A stretch of 64,000 nt of DNA from Limnanthes douglasii subsp. nivea. Lineage: Eukaryota > Streptophyta > Magnoliopsida > Brassicales > Limnanthaceae. The stretch covers positions 32,683,900-32,747,899 of the forward strand of contig JAUPFV010000001.1 in the NCBI GenBank assembly GCA_036936605.1, given 5' to 3'. This document shows positions 54,950 through 64,000 of the stretch, one piece after another. Each line of letters opens with the position of its first letter. Position 1 is the first letter of the stretch. Under the pieces are notes generated by a model. That model made no database searches. It was not told where the DNA came from and saw only the letters and a program-made list of their open reading frames with translations. A program made the translations under genes and the position numbers.

Positions 54950-56142
54950 CGTCATAGGTATTCTGGTTATGTCCTAATTTTAAATAACGGTCACACTACA
55001 ATTGGTTGGTTGTTACTTCTCCTCTAGATGTAATTTGTTTCTTCTTAGGTTTTCCATATCATTTTTTCATGTTGGAGGGTTGAATCTTCGGCTCCAACGA
55101 ATCTTTAGAGTATGATACTTCACCAAAATTGGTTATAGATGGTATGTTAAAAGAATAATTGGACCTGTAATTTGCAACCGTGAAGAATGTGACTATCAAA
55201 GTCATATGATCTCCATTAAAAAAATGTTATCACCGCTACTACGTGCAGACATGAGAAGCATTCTTGTTGCCAGGCGCTATAAGAACATTTGAAATCAAGA
55301 ATGCTAATTACCATAGTAGTGTCAGAAAAACTAAGGTGTGAAAGACTTACGTACTAGCCATGATCGACTACTTTCGATATTCTGCTTAAACTTCTTGTTA
55401 AACTCAGGGTATAAATTAGTGTTTCAGCTCAGGCCCTCCGAATAACGTCTTGAAATATGAGTTATAAGAAAGACTTTAATCTTGTCAACTAATTCGACAA
55501 TTGGTAGACTACATAGTTTTTTTATATGTGCATTAAACAATTCAATATCAGTTGATGTCATTGCCCCATACTGTTTCCCATTAACGAATGGTTGGCATAC
55601 TTATCGAGAGGTAAATTGTCAAGGAATTGTTTAATTCTAGTTCCGTCTTGAGTTAAAAATTGAGAAAATATCTTATTAAAAAGGTATTTTGTCGGAGTAT
55701 AAGCACAACAAATAAACATCAATAGCATTGTCTTTCTATACTCTCGGTTAGTGTGTTCAAGATCAATCCTCAAACTTTGACTGACACCTTCATCAAACGA
55801 CTGACCAACACTTGTGATAGCATCAGCCCAACCAGTAGTAGCAACATTTTTTTTTGCTTCAGAATTAAGTAAACCATTACTACTCTCCGCACTAATTAGT
55901 TGGTTATGGGAGGCTTCTCCAAAAATTAGCCTAGGCTATTTACGCTTAACTCCCGACCCTTTATCAAGTAGTTGTTGTTCTATAACAAAACTAATACTTT
56001 TTAGACGCTTCGCATCAAGATATACTTCTAAACCCATAAAAGCTTTATCGTTATTAAACAAATAATTCTTGTGATCACTACAAGAGTAAGTTGTATTGGT
56101 AGCCACAAAAAAGCTACGTATGAGTGCAAACCGCATTCTCAT
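54950..56142 (-). pseudogene. MURA-type MULE transposase, decayed
   Basis: The minus strand reads, in order: FALIRSFFVATNTTY (55936-56142), TTGWADAITSVGQSFDEGVS, REYRKTMLLMFICCAYTPTK, FSQFLTQDGTRIKQFLDNLP, YGAMTSTDIELFNAHIKKLC, SLPIVELVDKIKVFLITHIS and RRYSEGLS, where TS-x5-LFNAH corresponds to the TSN-x-E-x2-N motif of the family. Further on, at about 55215-55280, the SWIM-type finger CSYSAWQQECFSCLHVVAVI occurs, with the second Cys replaced by Tyr. A knuckle-like tail follows. Catalytic D-D-E residues further upstream are not identifiable. It is heavily broken and non-functional. Confidence 0.7.
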
Positions 56143-56149
56143 TAATACA

Positions 56150-57100
56150 CCAATCTAGCTTATGCAATAGATAATCACATTTCTAAACAAACTAGATCGC
56201 AATGACAATATACCCATGAAGCAAGTAATCTTATAGTTAGATGAGACACAACACGCAGAACAATAGATAATAGTTGTGCACGTATCTAGCATGATGCATG
56301 CCACCTAGTAAATCACGCATGGTATGTGTGATCTAAAGTAAATAATCACATTATCATCCGTGATCTTATCTAGTGATGTTGTATACCACAGAATCACATG
56401 GTTAAAACATACCACAATCACAATGGCATTGGACCCATGAATCAAGTATCATTGTCTACCATTGTTTATACGTTCATACAAATCGCAGTATATCCTCCTC
56501 ACTAGAAACGCATCATATTAAGATGAGACACAACACGCAGGCCACCAGACAATAGTAGTGCACGTATCTAGCATGCTTCATATTAGCAAATAAATTACAA
56601 TCTCATAATCTTATCTTTAACACGCATCATCTACATCTGCAATCGCATCCTATACCTGCAACACAAAAGACTAGATTTCGGCTACTGGAACGCCAACCAA
56701 GCCATAAAAATCCATTAAGACTCAATTATATACAGATTACAACCTATTTGTAACTTAGTAATCAACATAAATACATGAAATCGTGTTGTTCCGAAAACAA
56801 TTTAGAAAAAAAAGGAAAACATGAAAAACCAGATAGTCGTCGTAATAAGAACACTCGCCTGAACTTCAAAATCATCTGGATAACAATAGTTGCCGATTAA
56901 ACCACCTGGAAATAGAACACAAACTAGTCAAAAGTAGAATAACCTGAATTCAATATACTAGCAACCATAGCCACAATCAAAGTCTGATAAACAGTAGGCG
57001 GCTGACAGGGATATGAAACCGGAGAGTTAGTTACCTCTATTGATCGAAAACCTGGGGGAAATAATCGGTTCATGTAAGTAGACTAGAATGATCACCGAAA
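56150..57100. other. non-coding, dispersed short repeats
   Basis: AGATGAGACACAACACGCAG followed by GCACGTATCTAGCATG-type sequence occurs at 56239-56294 and again at 56519-56577, a direct repeat 280 bp apart. No gene is seen. Confidence 0.6.
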
Positions 57101-57335
57101 TGGTTTTTTAAAATCATTTTTTTTAAATCTGGTATTTGGTTAGGGTATGAAAAGAGGGAGGCGGCTGGTTACAAATTCAAATGTTTAAAATATCTGATTG
57201 GGTTAAAAATCCGACCCTTCTAAAAAAACCCATATATAGTTGGTTTATAGTAATTAGGGTATTAAAAAAATAAATATCGAGTGGAAATTATTTTAATAAG
57301 ATGGATCTTAAATAAATTTGGGTATTAGATAGTAA

Positions 57336-57343
57336 GCATATTC
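57336..57343. promoter_or_regulatory. P1BS (PHR1-binding) motif, distal
   Basis: GCATATTC matches GNATATNC, the site bound by PHR1-type MYB-CC regulators of phosphate starvation. It lies about 600 bp upstream of the PHT1 start codon. Confidence 0.5.
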
Positions 57344-57575
57344 GGTAAATAGAATTATTTGACCTAAACTAATAGACTTGAATCTAATATTTTTTATAAT
57401 TAAATACCTTAAAAAATTAATTTTTAAAATAAAATGATCATCCTAAATCTAGATCCTTCCGCACAATCAAAAAATTGAGTGGCTTCGAATCAAATTTGGA
57501 ACTTTTATACTATAATATTCTTGGAAAAAATTATCTAATACGCACAAAATCGGTGTTTTAAGCCTTTTTCCTTTA

Positions 57576-57599
57576 TTATATATATATATATATATATAT
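57576..57599. repeat. (AT)n microsatellite
   Basis: About eleven AT dinucleotides lie in the PHT1 upstream region, between the two P1BS motifs. Confidence 0.9.
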
Positions 57600-57802
57600 G
57601 TTTGAATGTTATCTTATTTTAATTCAATATCAGAATTTAAGTCGCGTCCGCAGCTACTTTAAGTCGCGTGAGAAAACTAAAATATTAATGAAGCACGTCA
57701 TTCATTTATATTATAAATCGGTAAACTTCCAATCATATTATGGAATAGAAACTAATGAAAACATAGTCGTCGACATATAATTTTTTTTTATAAAGAATTG
57801 AA

Positions 57803-57810
57803 GTATATAC
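57803..57810. promoter_or_regulatory. P1BS (PHR1-binding) motif, proximal
   Basis: GTATATAC is a perfect palindromic match to GNATATNC, 136 bp upstream of the PHT1 start codon. The motif may instead lie in an untranslated leader, since the transcription start is unknown. Confidence 0.6.
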
Positions 57811-57945
57811 CAATAAGATACCAATCTTGATTCTTAGAGAGTTGTAGTTCTTAAACATAATTGATATCTCTGTCTCCAACTACAACAGCAACCTAACGTT
57901 GTGTCTTGATTTTCCTCCTATCAGATTTTAGCAAAAGAAAACGCT

Positions 57946-59526
57946 ATGGCACGCCAACTAAGAGTGCTTAACGCGCTTGATTTAGCAAGGACGCAATGGT
58001 ATCATTTCACGGCAATAGTCATCGCCGGAATGGGAATATTCACCGATGCCTACGATCTTTTTAGCATCTCATTAGTCACTAAACTCCTCGGTCGCATCTA
58101 CTACCACAAGCCCGGTTCAAATCATCCAGGATCACTCCCACCAAACGTTGCCGGGGCAGTCAACGGTGCCGCGCTTATTGGAGCCCTGATCGGCCAACTC
58201 ATTTTCGGTTGGCTTGGAGACAAAGTGGGACGAAAGAAAGTATACGGTGTCACACTAATTCTCATGTTCGCTTGTTCTATATTTTCGGGTCTTAGTTTTG
58301 GAAAATCATCAAAAGGTACTATGACAACTCTTTGCTTCTTTCGGTTTTGGCTTGGTTTTGGGATAGGAGGTGATTACCCTCTTTCCGCGACTATTATGTC
58401 TGAATATGCCAATAAAAAGACGCGCGGCATGTTTATTGCCGCGGTTTTCGCAATGCAAGGTGTTGGGATTTTGGCAAGTGGAATAGTTGCTATAATTCTA
58501 TCACTTGGCTTTAATTATCGGTATCCCGCCCCTGCATACCAAGACGATCCGATTGGCTCGACGGTTCCTCAAGCTGATTACGTTTGGCGGGTAATCCTAA
58601 TGTTTGGCGCAGTACCCGCGGCTATAACGTACTATTGGCGCATGAAAATGCCTGAAACGGCACGCTACACAGCCCTCGTGGCCAATAACGAAAAACAAGC
58701 CACTTACGACATGGCTAAAATATTACACATCGACTTTGAGATCAGCCCTATAACAGCAATCAGTGAAATAAACATAAAACCTACACGGATGTCACTTGCC
58801 TTGTTCTCCAAGAAATTCATGAAACGACACGGTATTCACTTACTTGCGACTACTTCAACTTGGTTCTTATTAGACATCGCGTTTTACAGCCAGAATCTTT
58901 TCCAAAAGGATATCTTCACCGCAATCGGATGGATCCCTAAGGGATCCACCCTAAATGGAATCCACGAGGTTTTCATGATCGCTAGAGCTCAAACCCTAAT
59001 AGCATTATGCAGTACCGTCCCCGGTTATTGGTTCGCCATTGCTTTTATTGATGTTATAGGGCGGTTCACAATTCAGCTCATGGGCTTTCTTTTCATGACA
59101 ATATTCATGTTTTCGCTCGCCATTCCTTACGATCGGTGGTTACATAAGGAAAACAGACTAGGATTCGTAGTGATTTATTCGTTAACCTTTTTTTTCGCTA
59201 ATTTTGGACCAAATACCACAACTTTTGTTATCCCGGCTGAGATTTTTCCTTCTAGGTTAAGATCTACTTGTCATGGAATATCGGCTGCGGCTGGTAAGGC
59301 AGGGGCTATAGTAGGGGCATTTGGTTTTTTATATGCTGCACAAAATAAAGATCCCAAATTGAGTGAAGCAGGGTACCCGCCCGGAATTGGTGTCAAGAAC
59401 TCACTTATAATGCTTGGTGCTATTAATTTGGCAGGTATGTTTTTCACTCTTTTGGTTCCGGAATCTATGGGAAAATCTTTAGAGGAATTGACTGGCGAAA
59501 ATGAAGAAGATTTGGAAGAATGCTGA
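57946..59526 (+). CDS. PHT1: Pht1-family high-affinity phosphate transporter
   Basis: A single 526-codon frame starts [20 protein letters not shown], the usual Pht1 start, and ends [20 protein letters not shown] plus C. It is a 12-helix major-facilitator H+/phosphate symporter of the plasma membrane. Landmarks: [17 protein letters not shown] in helix 1, [20 protein letters not shown] with GRKK, the family signature [13 protein letters not shown] near residues 142-154, [10 protein letters not shown] and the large cytosolic loop at about 225-295, then [40 protein letters not shown] and [17 protein letters not shown]. Length is normal (520-540), it is intron-free as in many relatives, and no damage is seen. 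The C-terminal acidic tail with Ser and Thr is where family members are phosphorylated. Two P1BS sites upstream suggest induction by phosphate starvation. Which Pht1 paralogue it is cannot be said. A broken copy lies at 11210-11880. Confidence 0.97.
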   Translation: MARQLRVLNALDLARTQWYHFTAIVIAGMGIFTDAYDLFSISLVTKLLGRIYYHKPGSNHPGSLPPNVAGAVNGAALIGALIGQLIFGWLGDKVGRKKVYGVTLILMFACSIFSGLSFGKSSKGTMTTLCFFRFWLGFGIGGDYPLSATIMSEYANKKTRGMFIAAVFAMQGVGILASGIVAIILSLGFNYRYPAPAYQDDPIGSTVPQADYVWRVILMFGAVPAAITYYWRMKMPETARYTALVANNEKQATYDMAKILHIDFEISPITAISEINIKPTRMSLALFSKKFMKRHGIHLLATTSTWFLLDIAFYSQNLFQKDIFTAIGWIPKGSTLNGIHEVFMIARAQTLIALCSTVPGYWFAIAFIDVIGRFTIQLMGFLFMTIFMFSLAIPYDRWLHKENRLGFVVIYSLTFFFANFGPNTTTFVIPAEIFPSRLRSTCHGISAAAGKAGAIVGAFGFLYAAQNKDPKLSEAGYPPGIGVKNSLIMLGAINLAGMFFTLLVPESMGKSLEELTGENEEDLEEC

Positions 59527-60212
59527 TTAGTTTGTAGCTTTAAGAGGTCCAAACGCTGTGAAATTATGATTTTAGGTGTATATAGTTCGGTCTGCTTATA
59601 TGTTTATAGTATTTCCAAGTTGTTGTGGGTTTCGAATTTGTTCTCTTACGCCAGTCAAAAATTGTAGATGGTTAAGTCCGCAATAGAGTGAATATTTAGA
59701 AAACTTGTTAGAGGTTATAGTTAATGCTAATGGTACAAGTATATTTTATTATGCGTGGTTACTTAGAAACTGAGGACGCTTGTTTAGAATTCTTTTGTGA
59801 AAATTGATTCCACAAATTGTGAAACCCACATACTAATATAAGATGTGGAGTATTAGAAAGAAAGAATCGAAGAAGAAGAAGCAGAGTGTGGCGCCAAGTT
59901 TAGAAGAAAGTGACTCGACGAAAAAGAAGTTGAAGCTATAGGGTTTGGAACTTTAGAGTGAATATTTAGAAAACTTGTTAGAGGTTATAGTTAACACTTA
60001 TTTCAGCTCAACTCATTAAGTCAAAAAAATATAAAGGACCGTTCGTGTTTTAGAAACTAAGCTAGAGAAGTTGAGTTGACTCTCGGGGTGCTCTCTTTTG
60101 AAGCTCAACATTGTATAACAATATACAAGCCTAAAATTTTAAAAAAAACACCTTATTTTCTAATACGAATTCAAAAATAGGATAAAAATCTTACAAATAT
60201 ATATATATGGTA
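59527..60212. other. PHT1 3' region with a 40-bp direct repeat
   Basis: AGTGAATATTTAGAAAACTT GTTAGAGGTTATAGTTAA-type sequence occurs at 59688-59729 and again at 59956-59997, 268 bp apart and nearly identical. No other gene is seen. The untranslated end of PHT1 is probably within the first 300 bp. Confidence 0.7.
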
Positions 60213-60217
60213 CAACC

Positions 60218-60564
60218 TGATGACGCAGCGGAAACAGAAGTAGAATCAACGATAAATGAAACCCTAATTCAAGGCTAACATGATGAAACCCTAATCTAAA
60301 GGTAACAAAGAGTGAAATTTTCAGAGATAAAAAATCTATTATTCCAAAAATTTCAAAATTACTTAAGGCATATGAGGCTTTATATAATAGCTTCTCAAAA
60401 CCCTAAATTATAATACAAGGAAATAAAATAAATATTTTAAAATAAAATAAAATCAAATAAAATCAAATCTTAATATAACTAGATTTGATTTAAATACATA
60501 AGATATTTGAATAAAATAAAATAAAATAAACAAGGCTTTTGTTTGGACTTTCTCGGCTACATCA
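60218..60564 (-). repeat. TRIM copy 2, 3' LTR (left)
   Basis: Same length and almost the same sequence as 61091-61437; inverted ends TGATG and CATCA. Confidence 0.93.
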
Positions 60565-61074
60565 TCCTCTCCTGGTTGACAAGAATTCGTCCTCGAATTC
60601 ACAGCACATCACCATCAAGAACCTTAATTATATATTTTATTTTATTCAATCGTTACATTGGGAATTATAATTGTTGACCTTATCGGAATCAGATAAATTC
60701 TTCTCGAGTGTTCCTTATTTAAAGTAACATTGAAGCCACCTAGTTGAAGGAAAAAAATAGTTTCAAAAACCTTTTCATAGCCTGAAGACAACATCCCCAT
60801 GTCCAGTTGATGAAAAAAAATGGTTTTGAAAACCTCTTCATAGCCTGAGACAGCATCTCGATAAGCAATATTTACCTTGATTCGACGATTGGAAGCCAAA
60901 ATTAAACACCTTCAGTAACCGGTCAATACGATCGTCATTGAAACGGTTGGTATGGCCCCTCATACTCAAACGATCTTCCCGATCTTCATGACCACGTGTG
61001 TTGTTCTCTTCTTTAAACCTTGAATCAGATGAAATCAGGATTCAGAAACATGCTTGACCCGTAGCAGGAACTGA

Positions 61075-61088
61075 GGCTCTGATACCAA
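61075..61088 (-). other. TRIM primer-binding site
   Basis: The minus strand reads TGGTATCAGAGCC next to the 5' LTR, complementary to initiator-Met tRNA. Confidence 0.88.
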
Positions 61089-61090
61089 AC

Positions 61091-61437
61091 TGATGACGCA
61101 GCGGAAACAGAAGTAGAATCAACGATAAATGAAACCCTAATTCAAGGGTAACATGATGAAACCCTAATCTAAAGGTAACAAAGAGTGAAATTTTCAGAGA
61201 TAAAAAATCTATTATTCCAAAAATTTCAAAATTACTTAAGGCATATGAGGCTTTATATAATAGCTTCTCAAAACCCTAAATTATAATACAAGGAAATAAA
61301 ATAAATATTTTAAAATAAAATAAAATCAAATAAAATCAAATCTTAATATAACTAGATTTGATTTAAATACATAAGATATTTGAATAAAATAAAATAAAAT
61401 AAACAAGGCTTTTGTTTGGACTTTCTCGGCTACATCA
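61091..61437 (-). repeat. TRIM copy 2, 5' LTR (right)
   Basis: Partner of 60218-60564. By TRIM orientation (primer site on its inner side) this is the 5' LTR on the minus strand. Confidence 0.93.
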
Positions 61438-61561
61438 CAACCTCTTCTATAACTCATAGTTAACAAAATTTCATGACATCTCCGTAGCAATCGTAATAGG
61501 TAACATTAAGTAATACAAAATAAAAATTAAAAAAATGCAAACCAATTTTTTTATCTTCATT

Positions 61562-62745
61562 TGGTATTAGAGCAAGTTGTAAAAAAAATTTCTTTATAGC
61601 GGACAACCGTGAATCTTTCAACTTTAGCTCCGGTCAATAAGCTCGGAAAAAATGCATACTGAGCCGTCTTTGACAAAAAAATATCGGCCAAATATCAACT
61701 AAACATATCAAACAACATAAATATGGACATAAGAAAGTATCTATTATGGAAGACGATGATACTTATGATCATTAGACAATAAACTTGGAGATTTTATCAA
61801 TGGGGAAAATTCATGTCTTCCAAAAATAACCACCAAAACAAGTGGTAACATAATAAAGAATCAAGAGTATGAGAACTGTATAGTTAAAGAGCAACTACTC
61901 ATATGGTTATATAATATCATGAGCATTGAAATAACTGCTCGTTTGATGCAATAAGAAACTTCTAAATATTTATGAGATACTTCCAGAAAGCTCTACGAAT
62001 CCCACATCATATTCAAGATTACCTACTTTAAATTGGAGTTCCAAATAACAAGGAAAGATACACAAACGATGGAAGAATACCTAAATAAAATAAAAAAGTA
62101 TAGTTGATAATATCACTCTAACTAGTAGTCATATCTCTCTTGATTATCTAGTCACTCAAGTTCTTGCTAGTTTAGACATTAAGTACACACTAATAGTAGT
62201 GAGTTTATTTTATAAATAGATAATCAACTGGTTAGACCTACAAACTTCTATACTAACTTTTGAAATCAAACTTGAGCAACTAAACAATCTACAAAATGCA
62301 ACAGCTAATTTATGTCTGACATTAATAAACTATGTTGCAAGTAAATAAAAAAGAACACTACATTAAAAATAGTCACCATAAGGCCAAAGCAATAGAAATG
62401 ACAATGTAGAGGTTTCCGATGCATAAACAATTTTAATCGCAAATGAGGTAAATTTGCTCCCCACAAGTCTACATGTCAGATTTATGAAAGTTATATATTT
62501 ATCAACTTGCTTAGCACAACCCTATGAATGTTGAATTTTAAGATTTTAGTTGTTATGTGAAGGACAAACAAACAAGAATTGTGTTGCTCAAAAGGATATA
62601 TATGAATGGTCTTTACAAGACTGGGGAACCAACTAGTTTGCTATCTTCAAAAACTAAGTCATTAATTTTTTATTTAAAAATATTTAAAGTTGAGTCTACT
62701 TTCAAGACACCTAATCTTGATCATTCTAATTTAGACACTAGTTCT
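61562..62745 (+). pseudogene. copia gag remnant, partly deleted
   Basis: A primer-like TGGTATTAGAGC at 61562-61573 (one base from consensus) is followed by a decayed gag. The UBN2-type region near 62145-62305 reads LDYLVTQVLASLDIKYTLIV and LQTSILTFEIKLEQLN. A damaged knuckle (TCQIYESYIF) lies near 62470. Then, after loss of the protease, the GAG-pre-integrase stretch YVKDKQTRIVLLKRIYMNGL occurs near 62555-62620 in a 63-codon frame. The element is interrupted at 62746 by the gypsy LTR. Its own 5' LTR is not clearly visible; the TRIM may have landed in or near it. Confidence 0.7.
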
Positions 62746-63120
62746 TGATGAGTCCGGATTTATTCACCACTACTCACTCAGAAAACCGGACAGGGGTAAT
62801 TTGGACAATAGGTGCCCACTGAACTATCCGGACAGGACAAGTACTAAAACATTAAACACCTTTTGACTAAGCTATCTGATAATCTACTTAAAAACTAATG
62901 GGTCTTTAAACTCGACCCGGTTTTGCAACTTGACCCAAAAGCCCATGAGTCCATAATTAATGGTATAAATACCCAAGCACTTTCATTAATGAGGGTAATG
63001 AACATTTAATACAACCAGGCTGCTTAAATCTCTCACTACAAAACACCCAAACATTTAATACCCTTAAAATTCTCTAAAACACGTGACAAAATTACCCTCA
63101 GTTTAAAATAATCCACACCA
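62746..63120 (+). repeat. 5' LTR of Tat-type element
   Basis: Starts TGATGAGTCCGG and ends CCACACCA. A TATA-like GTATAAATACC at about 62964 is probably the element promoter. The exact first base is uncertain by a few positions, because the other LTR is outside the window. Confidence 0.7.
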
Positions 63121-63122
63121 AA

Positions 63123-63140
63123 TTGGCGACCACAGTGGGA
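63123..63140 (+). other. Tat-type primer-binding site
   Basis: TTGGCGACCACAGTGGGA lies two bases after the LTR. It resembles the TGGCGCC-x-GTGGGG sites of Tat/Athila elements, with CGACC in place of CGCC. Confidence 0.65.
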
Positions 63141-63192
63141 GAAGAACATACCTGAATCTAGCATTCAAAACCAGCAAGAAAACCCAGTTCGG

Positions 63193-64000
63193 ATGAATCC
63201 GGACGAGCTAGCGGTACCACCACCTTTGGTAGAAGTGGTGGGTGAAAACGATGAGTACACGATTGAAGAACGATACAGGTTGAAAGCTGAAATAGAAGCC
63301 TTGAGAGCTACTAAAAAGGCGGAGTTAGGCTTGAAAGAAAAATCGAAAGTGTCAGCCATTCACCACATTGACAATCCAAGGGAGAATGACTCATCAGCAA
63401 AGACTCACTTGAGTACTAAAAAGACCCATGTCAGCTCCAAGAAGTCTCACCGGTCTAAACCGGTGGAAAGCTCAGAGTCTGAATCCTCTAGTAGCTCCTC
63501 GAATGAGGATAAACTTGAGGAGTCCCTGTCATCCAGCAGTGATGATGGCAGATCCAAGAAGAAGCAAAAGTTGGTTAAAAAATATTCAAGAAAGAGGGAC
63601 AGGTTTGGAAGGTTGAAAAGGCATCTGGGAAAAGGGTCATCTCACAGCCACAACCATAGCCAAAGGCATGTGAATCAGCTGCTGATGGATCCCTTCGATT
63701 TCCATGATGAGCCAAGTATTTTTGCAACACCTAATGAAGACAATATCTTTAGTCGTGGACGAAATTGAAGACAATCTCCTTTGTCCTCCAAAATATTGTC
63801 CGGAAACCTTCCTAAGAGGTTTGATAGTACTAAGATGGAAAAGTACGATGGCAACAAGGATTCGGACAATCATCTGAAACAATTTAAAAAAATTATGATG
63901 AATTTTGACGATGATGACAAATTGCTCTGTAGAGCCTTCTCTCAATCTTTTACGGAGAGTGCTCTGAAATGGTACAATATCCTACCACAAGGGTGCATCT
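63193..64000 (+). pseudogene. Tat-type gag, interrupted by one TGA
   Basis: From the ATG at 63193 (MNPDELAVPPPLVEVVGEND) the frame has a coiled-coil-like EERYRLKAEIEALRATKKAE, long Ser-rich and Lys/Arg-rich stretches and a TGA at 63766-63768. In the same frame after the stop it continues with GNLPKRFDSTKMEKYDGNKD, HLKQFKKIMMNFDDDDKLLC and AFSQSFTESALKWYNILPQG, the retrotransposon gag capsid core, up to the window edge. One in-frame stop separates the N-terminal part from the capsid. It could be an inactivating C-to-T change (CGA or CAA/TGG type) or a site of read-through; inactivation is simpler. Confidence 0.78.

Larger units (their letters stand above)
47010..57050. mobile_element. decayed MULE-like region with Ulp1 gene
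   Basis: Within 10 kb lie a Ulp1/DUF1985-like gene (+), a MURA-type transposase with SWIM finger (-) and non-coding DNA enriched in the short phrases AATCGCA and TCTAGCA. In plants, Mutator-like elements that carry both transposase and Ulp1-like genes are known (KI-MULE or Kaonashi type). I could not find a matching pair of terminal inverted repeats or a 9-bp duplication, so the limits are approximate and the single-element interpretation is inference. Confidence 0.6.
60218..61437 (-). mobile_element. TRIM copy 2, nearly pristine
   Basis: Two 347-bp direct terminal repeats (60218-60564 and 61091-61437; TGATGACGC...CTACATCA) appear to differ at a single base (GGCTAAC against GGGTAAC). They enclose 526 bp with no coding capacity. 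The 5-bp target duplication CAACC is exact at 60213-60217 and 61438-61442. On the minus strand the primer site TTTGGTATCAGAGCC adjoins the 5' LTR, and a purine-rich AACCAGGAGAGGA adjoins the 3' LTR. These are the features of a terminal-repeat retrotransposon in miniature, which must use proteins from another element. Confidence 0.95.
62746..64000 (+). mobile_element. Ty3/gypsy Tat-type element, 5' part
   Basis: An LTR is followed by a primer site of the TTGGCG...GTGGGA type used by non-chromodomain plant gypsy elements, and then by a gag of Tat/Ogre character. The element runs out of the window on the right, inside gag. It has inserted into the copia remnant at 61562-62745. Confidence 0.78.

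Noticed and set aside
47010..57050. New protease-transposase defence-like system
   Set aside because: The pairing of Ulp1-like and MURA genes is already known from plant MULEs, and both genes are broken here.

Overview
This is a piece of a eudicot plant nuclear chromosome. It is AT-rich, has no dense operon-like coding, and carries plant-type families: a Pht1 phosphate:H+ symporter, PLS-class pentatricopeptide (PPR) pseudogenes, Mei2-like exons, plant Ty1/copia, Ty3/gypsy and L1-type retroelements, a TRIM, a MULE with a Ulp1-like gene, and hAT- and Mutator-like MITEs. I cannot name the species from sequence alone. Only one ordinary host gene looks intact: PHT1 at 57946-59526 (+). The only other long intact reading frame is the gag-pol of a young Ty3/gypsy element (21859-26502, +).

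Layout. 1-2576: minus-strand copia remnant with its 5' LTR at 2399-2576. 2577-4600: AT-rich, weakly interpretable. 4600-7025: plus-strand LINE ORF1 remnant (DUF4283-like). 7046-10418: copy A of a segmental duplication carrying a PPR pseudogene, split by a hAT-like MITE (8944-9604). 10471-11138: second hAT-like MITE with a perfect 8-bp target duplication. 11210-11880: truncated PHT1 pseudogene. 11950-12450: a third, partial copy (C) of part of the duplicated segment. 12559-13660: tRNA-like SINE head, Mutator-like hairpin MITE, copia LTR and leader. 13661-18260: sparse region with two related SANT/Myb-like reading frames and two exons of a Mei2-like gene. 18277-20773: copy B of the PPR segment. 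21238-27124: the young gypsy element lying between two copies of a 225-bp flank. 27326-41220: three L1-type LINE remnants, all on the minus strand, one after another. 41400-46985: degenerate minus-strand copia with a TRIM nested in its pol region. 47010-57050: a decayed MULE-like region with a Ulp1/DUF1985-like gene (+), an acidic reading frame (+) and a MURA-type transposase (-). 57100-59830: PHT1 with two PHR1-type (P1BS) sites upstream. 60218-61437: a nearly pristine TRIM. 61562-62745: copia gag remnant. 62746-64000: 5' end of a Tat-type gypsy element that runs off the window.

How it fits together. The locus is mostly a nest of mobile elements around one functional transporter gene. Exact target-site duplications date several insertions relative to each other: the TRIM entered an already resident copia, and the hAT-like MITE entered copy A. 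The PHT1 pseudogene and the two PPR pseudogenes show that local gene-bearing segments have been duplicated and then decayed. I found no convincing new multi-gene system. The strongest non-routine observations are the target-site-proven hAT nature of the CGGTTC/GAACCG simple-repeat blocks, the haplotype-recombination signature around the gypsy element, the TRIM family with proven insertions, and the P1BS pair in front of PHT1.
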